Below are positions 61,801 through 64,000 of a stretch of DNA of 64,000 bases, one piece after another. Source of the stretch: Pseudomonas sp. R84. Its GTDB lineage: Bacteria > Pseudomonadota > Gammaproteobacteria > Pseudomonadales > Pseudomonadaceae. A program made the translations under genes and the position numbers. The notes beneath the pieces are model-generated. The model was not told the origin of the DNA. It saw only the letters and a program-made list of their open reading frames with translations, and ran no database searches. How positions within the stretch are numbered: position 1 is the first letter of the stretch; each line of letters opens with the position of its first letter. The DNA lies in NCBI RefSeq assembly GCF_009834515.1, contig NZ_CP019426.1, positions 1,725,501 to 1,789,500 of the forward strand. The letters run 5' to 3'.

Positions 61801-63526
61801 AGCGGGTGATCAGGTGATGCTCGAACTGATACGACCAGACTGCACCGTTCTCGTCTTGTGCCTGAATCAGGTCGCCATAGGCATCGTACTGATAGGCGCA
61901 GAGCTGGCGCAGTGGTTCGCCATCAACGATCTGCCAGAGACCGATAAACCGGCCGTGCTCGTCGATCATCGTGCCGAGGTGCAAATGGACTTTGGTGAAG
62001 TCGTTTTCCTGATAGGTGATCAGGTCGGAGAGCAGCGAGTGTTCGCCGTGACGGTGCTCGTAATGCAGCATGATCCCGGCGCCGTTGCGCATCGAAATGT
62101 TGCTCAGCACATAGCGCTGGCCACGGCGGACGTAGGTTTCCTTGCGCTCGAAACCACGGCACAGCAGCAGTTGATCTTCGCTGTTGCGGACCAGGGTGAT
62201 GTCTTCGATGGCGTCGTAGTGGAACAGGCCGACCTTAGGCAACGGATAGCTGTGGTCGCGGCCATCGGCGCCATAGAACATCAGGCCATCGTCAACGCAG
62301 TCAAAGCGTGTGGTGAATTCACTGATCCAGCGAGCGCCGAGGTCGCTCTGATCGTAAGCGTCGAGGCGTGAGTTGTAGGTGCGCGTCCATTCGATCGGGA
62401 AGGGGCCGGGCAGGCTGAAATCGGTATGGCTGAGGCTTTCCGAACCCAAGGCAAAGTTGATGCTGAATTCAGTGGCGCATTTACAGGGACCTTTCTCCGG
62501 ATTGGGCGCGCTTTTCGCTGGGGCTTGCTTGTTGTTAACACCCAGTTCGCCTTCCGCTGCCGTGTGGGTGGCCTTACCGGTCTTCTCCGTATGGACCGCG
62601 GCGTTCTGGCCATGGGCATTGCGCTTGCGCCACAGGATCACGGCACTGGAGAGGATCTGCAGCAGCCAGCCGATGGAATTCTGCACGTTTTTATCGTCGA
62701 GCTTGCTCAACTGCGTGCGCAGCTCCGGGCCCATCGCGCGCAGTTTGCCGGTCTCGGTGGTGATCTGTGTCTGGAGCTTGGTCGACACCAGATTCTGCGC
62801 GACGCTGTTGGCCAAGCCCTTGCCTGCCGCTTTCAAGGCGCTGTTGGCGGCCGCTAAAAAGTTGTCGGCCGTCGCGAGGGGGTCGTTGAGCAGTTGGCCG
62901 CGGCCGACGCTGGCTCTCGCGCTGGCTTCCTCCAGATCACCCTTGGCATCCAGCCGGCCAAGGGCCGTTGTTTCGATACCGGTGGCAATCTCGTTGATGA
63001 TTTGTTCGCCGAGCTTGCCAGCGTCCGCCAAAATGCCCGGCAACTTGCCTTTGGCTTGCTCAACAAAGTCATCGAGGGTGCCGATGATCGAGGCGTTCAG
63101 GTGACCGACCAGCACCTCGATCACGGAGGTGCTGAGCAACAACTTGCTGCTGGCTCTCATCTCCTGACGCACCAGAAACAGCGTCGGCCGCAGGGTCATG
63201 CGCGCTGCGGCCATCGACGGTGGCAACGGCAAGACGCCGATCAGATTGATGCCGAGGCTGGCCCACGTGAGCAAGTCGCGTTGCTTGGCGTCCGACAGGG
63301 TGACGATGTCACTCAGCGCATCGACCAGCGCCATGATGTTGCCGACCACCGGCAAGAAACCGGCGTAGTTCTTGATCCGATCAAGCGTAACCACACCATC
63401 GGTGGCGGATTGCAGCCAGGCATCGAAAGCCGCCGCACTGCTGGCGACGTCCTGAACGTCGATGGCATTGAGTGGAACGATGGCGGCTTGGGGCTCACGT
63501 TTTGCGACAGCAGTTTCAGTGGTCAT
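58862..63526 (-). CDS. Rhs polymorphic toxin, type VI secretion effector
   Basis: A 1554-residue Rhs effector; the ATG at 63526 is preferred over the adjacent GTG. Residues 1-330 include hydrophobic segments (GFLPVVGNIMALVDALSDIV, GINLIGVLPLPPSMAAARM). The shell begins near CKCATEFSINFALGSESLSH and contains many RHS/YD repeats (YRYDPVGRLLSATTRQG). The conserved boundary DPLGL ends at residue 1441. The 113-residue tip (58865-59203) has a CPC site, then HHDTKTDTWWSEDKTGHGES, AWKVYDQKGEWIADAD and YGDYMSKHKS. From memory this resembles the Ntox21-type nuclease tips. PAAR lies upstream and immunity downstream. Confidence 0.92.
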   Translation of the reverse strand: MTTETAVAKREPQAAIVPLNAIDVQDVASSAAAFDAWLQSATDGVVTLDRIKNYAGFLPVVGNIMALVDALSDIVTLSDAKQRDLLTWASLGINLIGVLPLPPSMAAARMTLRPTLFLVRQEMRASSKLLLSTSVIEVLVGHLNASIIGTLDDFVEQAKGKLPGILADAGKLGEQIINEIATGIETTALGRLDAKGDLEEASARASVGRGQLLNDPLATADNFLAAANSALKAAGKGLANSVAQNLVSTKLQTQITTETGKLRAMGPELRTQLSKLDDKNVQNSIGWLLQILSSAVILWRKRNAHGQNAAVHTEKTGKATHTAAEGELGVNNKQAPAKSAPNPEKGPCKCATEFSINFALGSESLSHTDFSLPGPFPIEWTRTYNSRLDAYDQSDLGARWISEFTTRFDCVDDGLMFYGADGRDHSYPLPKVGLFHYDAIEDITLVRNSEDQLLLCRGFERKETYVRRGQRYVLSNISMRNGAGIMLHYEHRHGEHSLLSDLITYQENDFTKVHLHLGTMIDEHGRFIGLWQIVDGEPLRQLCAYQYDAYGDLIQAQDENGAVWSYQFEHHLITRYTDRTGRGMNLQWDGSSAKAKAVREWADDGNFDTRLEWDENIRLTYVTDALGNETWHYYDILGYTYRIRYADERSEWFFRDEAKNIVRRVNADGSTDRYSYDERSNLLEHIRADHTVMHYAYDDQDLLIKISDAEGGQWQRAYDDQGNLVEALDPLGNKTEYAYNKSGQPTAIKDANGNEKTLDYNDAGQLVEYVDCSGKTSAWDYNELGQMICFTDAAGNATEYEYKAGQLVRIKHPDKTEERFERDAEGRLLAHVDGLDRCTTWSYSAAGLIAERVDAAEQTLRYRWDRLGRLTALENENEQRAHFHYDPVGRLLEERGFDGRSTRYQYDPLTGRLAQSINGQRVISLSFDPMGRLTERRATLGDQSQSETFAYDGNGNLVLADNADSRLQWFHDPAGNLLREHQHYLGLEKPTVAIWQHEYDVLNQRVASVRPDGHRVSWLTYGSGHLLGLRLDEHELIGYERDDLHREVARHQGNHLLQTQSWDPAGRLQEQLLGRSDDKSTLLKREYSYDAAGQLTDINDSRRGPLAYRYDPVGRLLSATTRQGVETFAFDPAGNLLDDKATEIRRPLDLTPPRSKLVDNLLREYAGTHYDYDERGNQIQRWHNGQRSDLQWDLFDRLVHFEDPRLSVDFAYDALGRRLHKKSRAHYKQRPEAGSLWNRNEHARKQRELGCGFTLYGWDGDNLAWESSPAQSDGEPGRTVHYVFEPGTFVPVAQAVRHAPIDLIGLPDYSGEYSLDEDPVWNHKATALPFDALAWYQCDHLGTPQELTDSQGNLAWTAQYKAWGQVTEQRSEWARQHGVMNPIRFQGQYHDHETGLHYNRHRYYDPGVGRFISKDPVSYVGGLNLYAYAPNPLSWLDPLGLTKSPNGAGRKPKSDKPNQNSKCPCRKKWEVNRYDRVCEGNVAGVGYAKYHHDTKTDTWWSEDKTGHGESAWKVYDQKGEWIADADTYGDYMSKHKSETGKNINFKSLKCKDAK

Positions 63527-63642
63527 CACGGCATCTCACCCGGCGACAAGGTCCGGGCTTTGCGGGCAAAAATTGAAGACCTCAATGAGCGGGCGAGAAA
63601 AAGCCGCCTCTCAGAGGTACGCATCAAAGTGAAAAAACGGGA

Positions 63643-63906
63643 TTAGCTGACGACAGCGCCTTTCGGGCCGCTGGCGATCAAGGCGGCGCCGCAGGCGGTT
63701 TTCATGCCGTCCAGTGCGATGGGGGTGCCATCGACGGTGTAGGTGCTGCTGCCCTCGGCAATCGGGAAAACCCCTTTGCACAGCGGGCAGCTGACTTTGT
63801 GCCCGACTCCGGCAATCGGTTTGCCGTTGAGGTCGGTCTGGGAGAAGGCTTCGAGGACTTTGCCACCGTGCGTGGTGGCGTCGCCCAAGCGAATTGCGTC
63901 TTTCAT
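63643..63906 (-). CDS. PAAR-domain spike-tip protein
   Basis: An 87-residue PAAR protein that would cap the VgrG spike of a type VI secretion system and load the Rhs effector. The start at 63906 (MKDAIRLGDATTHGGKVLEA) has AAGG eight bases upstream. GDATTHGG, HKVSCPLCKGVFPIAEGSST and DGMKTACGAALIAS are PAAR marks, with His and Cys residues for the metal at the tip. It lies 116 bases before rhs on the same strand. The 94 bases beyond it reach the window edge without a visible gene. Confidence 0.9.
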   Translation of the reverse strand: MKDAIRLGDATTHGGKVLEAFSQTDLNGKPIAGVGHKVSCPLCKGVFPIAEGSSTYTVDGTPIALDGMKTACGAALIASGPKGAVVS

Positions 63907-64000
63907 TGCGTCATTCCTTTGACCGAGGGTGGCTGGCTCGGCGAGCAACCCTGTCTTTCCTGCCTGCGTTCAGCACGCGTTAGTGCCGATTTGATATCAA

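Overview
The window looks like a chromosomal segment of a fluorescens-group Pseudomonas. The guanidinobutyrase block, the recQ-MarR-FimV-plpD block and the trkH-cpx-yci-scpAB-rluB block follow gene orders I know from P. aeruginosa. The DNA is GC-rich except near 49.0-49.2 kb and 55.6-58.9 kb. Intergenic gaps are full of three families of palindromic repeats typical of this group. I see no rRNA, tRNA, CRISPR array or insertion sequence.

Layout. 0-3.6 kb: guanidinobutyrate utilisation (permease, small NTF2-like protein, gbuA, divergent gbuR), with tandem 111-bp repeats between gbuA and gbuR. 3.6-4.2 kb: tapT. 4.3-18.4 kb: a complete type I secretion and adhesin locus, with TolC-like, ABC and HlyD-like genes divergent from a 2871-residue LapA/MapA-type RTX adhesin. 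The adhesin keeps a TAAG di-alanine site for LapG-type proteolysis, about 740-bp internal repeats, a von Willebrand A domain and RTX repeats. 18.6-21.8 kb: a DUF6124 gene behind a hairpin-rich leader, and a YVTN beta-propeller gene broken by a one-base frameshift. 21.9-30.8 kb: membrane and UPF0149 genes, recQ, a MarR regulator, a FimV-like protein, plpD and a SelT/W/H-type protein. 30.7-37.8 kb: EamA exporter, two AraC regulators, a metallophosphoesterase, HD and Mpo1-like proteins, trkH and a nitroreductase. 38.1-47.6 kb: a Cpx-type two-component system with a CpxP/Spy gene between regulator and kinase, then yciI, yciB, rnm, yciO, scpA, scpB, a DUF1289 gene and rluB.

47.8-55.5 kb is more accessory. 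It has a two-gene operon of a 45-residue peptide and an M29-like aminopeptidase with a stem-loop between them, aroP preceded by a Trp-containing leader peptide, a divergent second SHMT-like enzyme, and an HTH regulator plus YhhQ-type transporter convergent with queC (7-deazaguanine salvage or synthesis). 55.6-64 kb is a PAAR-Rhs toxin locus. The rhs tip and its immunity gene overlap by four bases. Downstream lie AT-rich immunity-like genes, a headless toxin-tip remnant that overlaps its own immunity gene in the same way, and a duplicated 100-bp segment. This is a record of successive toxin-immunity cassette exchange.

The best leads for something undescribed are the 45-residue peptide/M29-like operon, the structured DUF6124 leader, the displaced Rhs cassettes and the aroP leader peptide.
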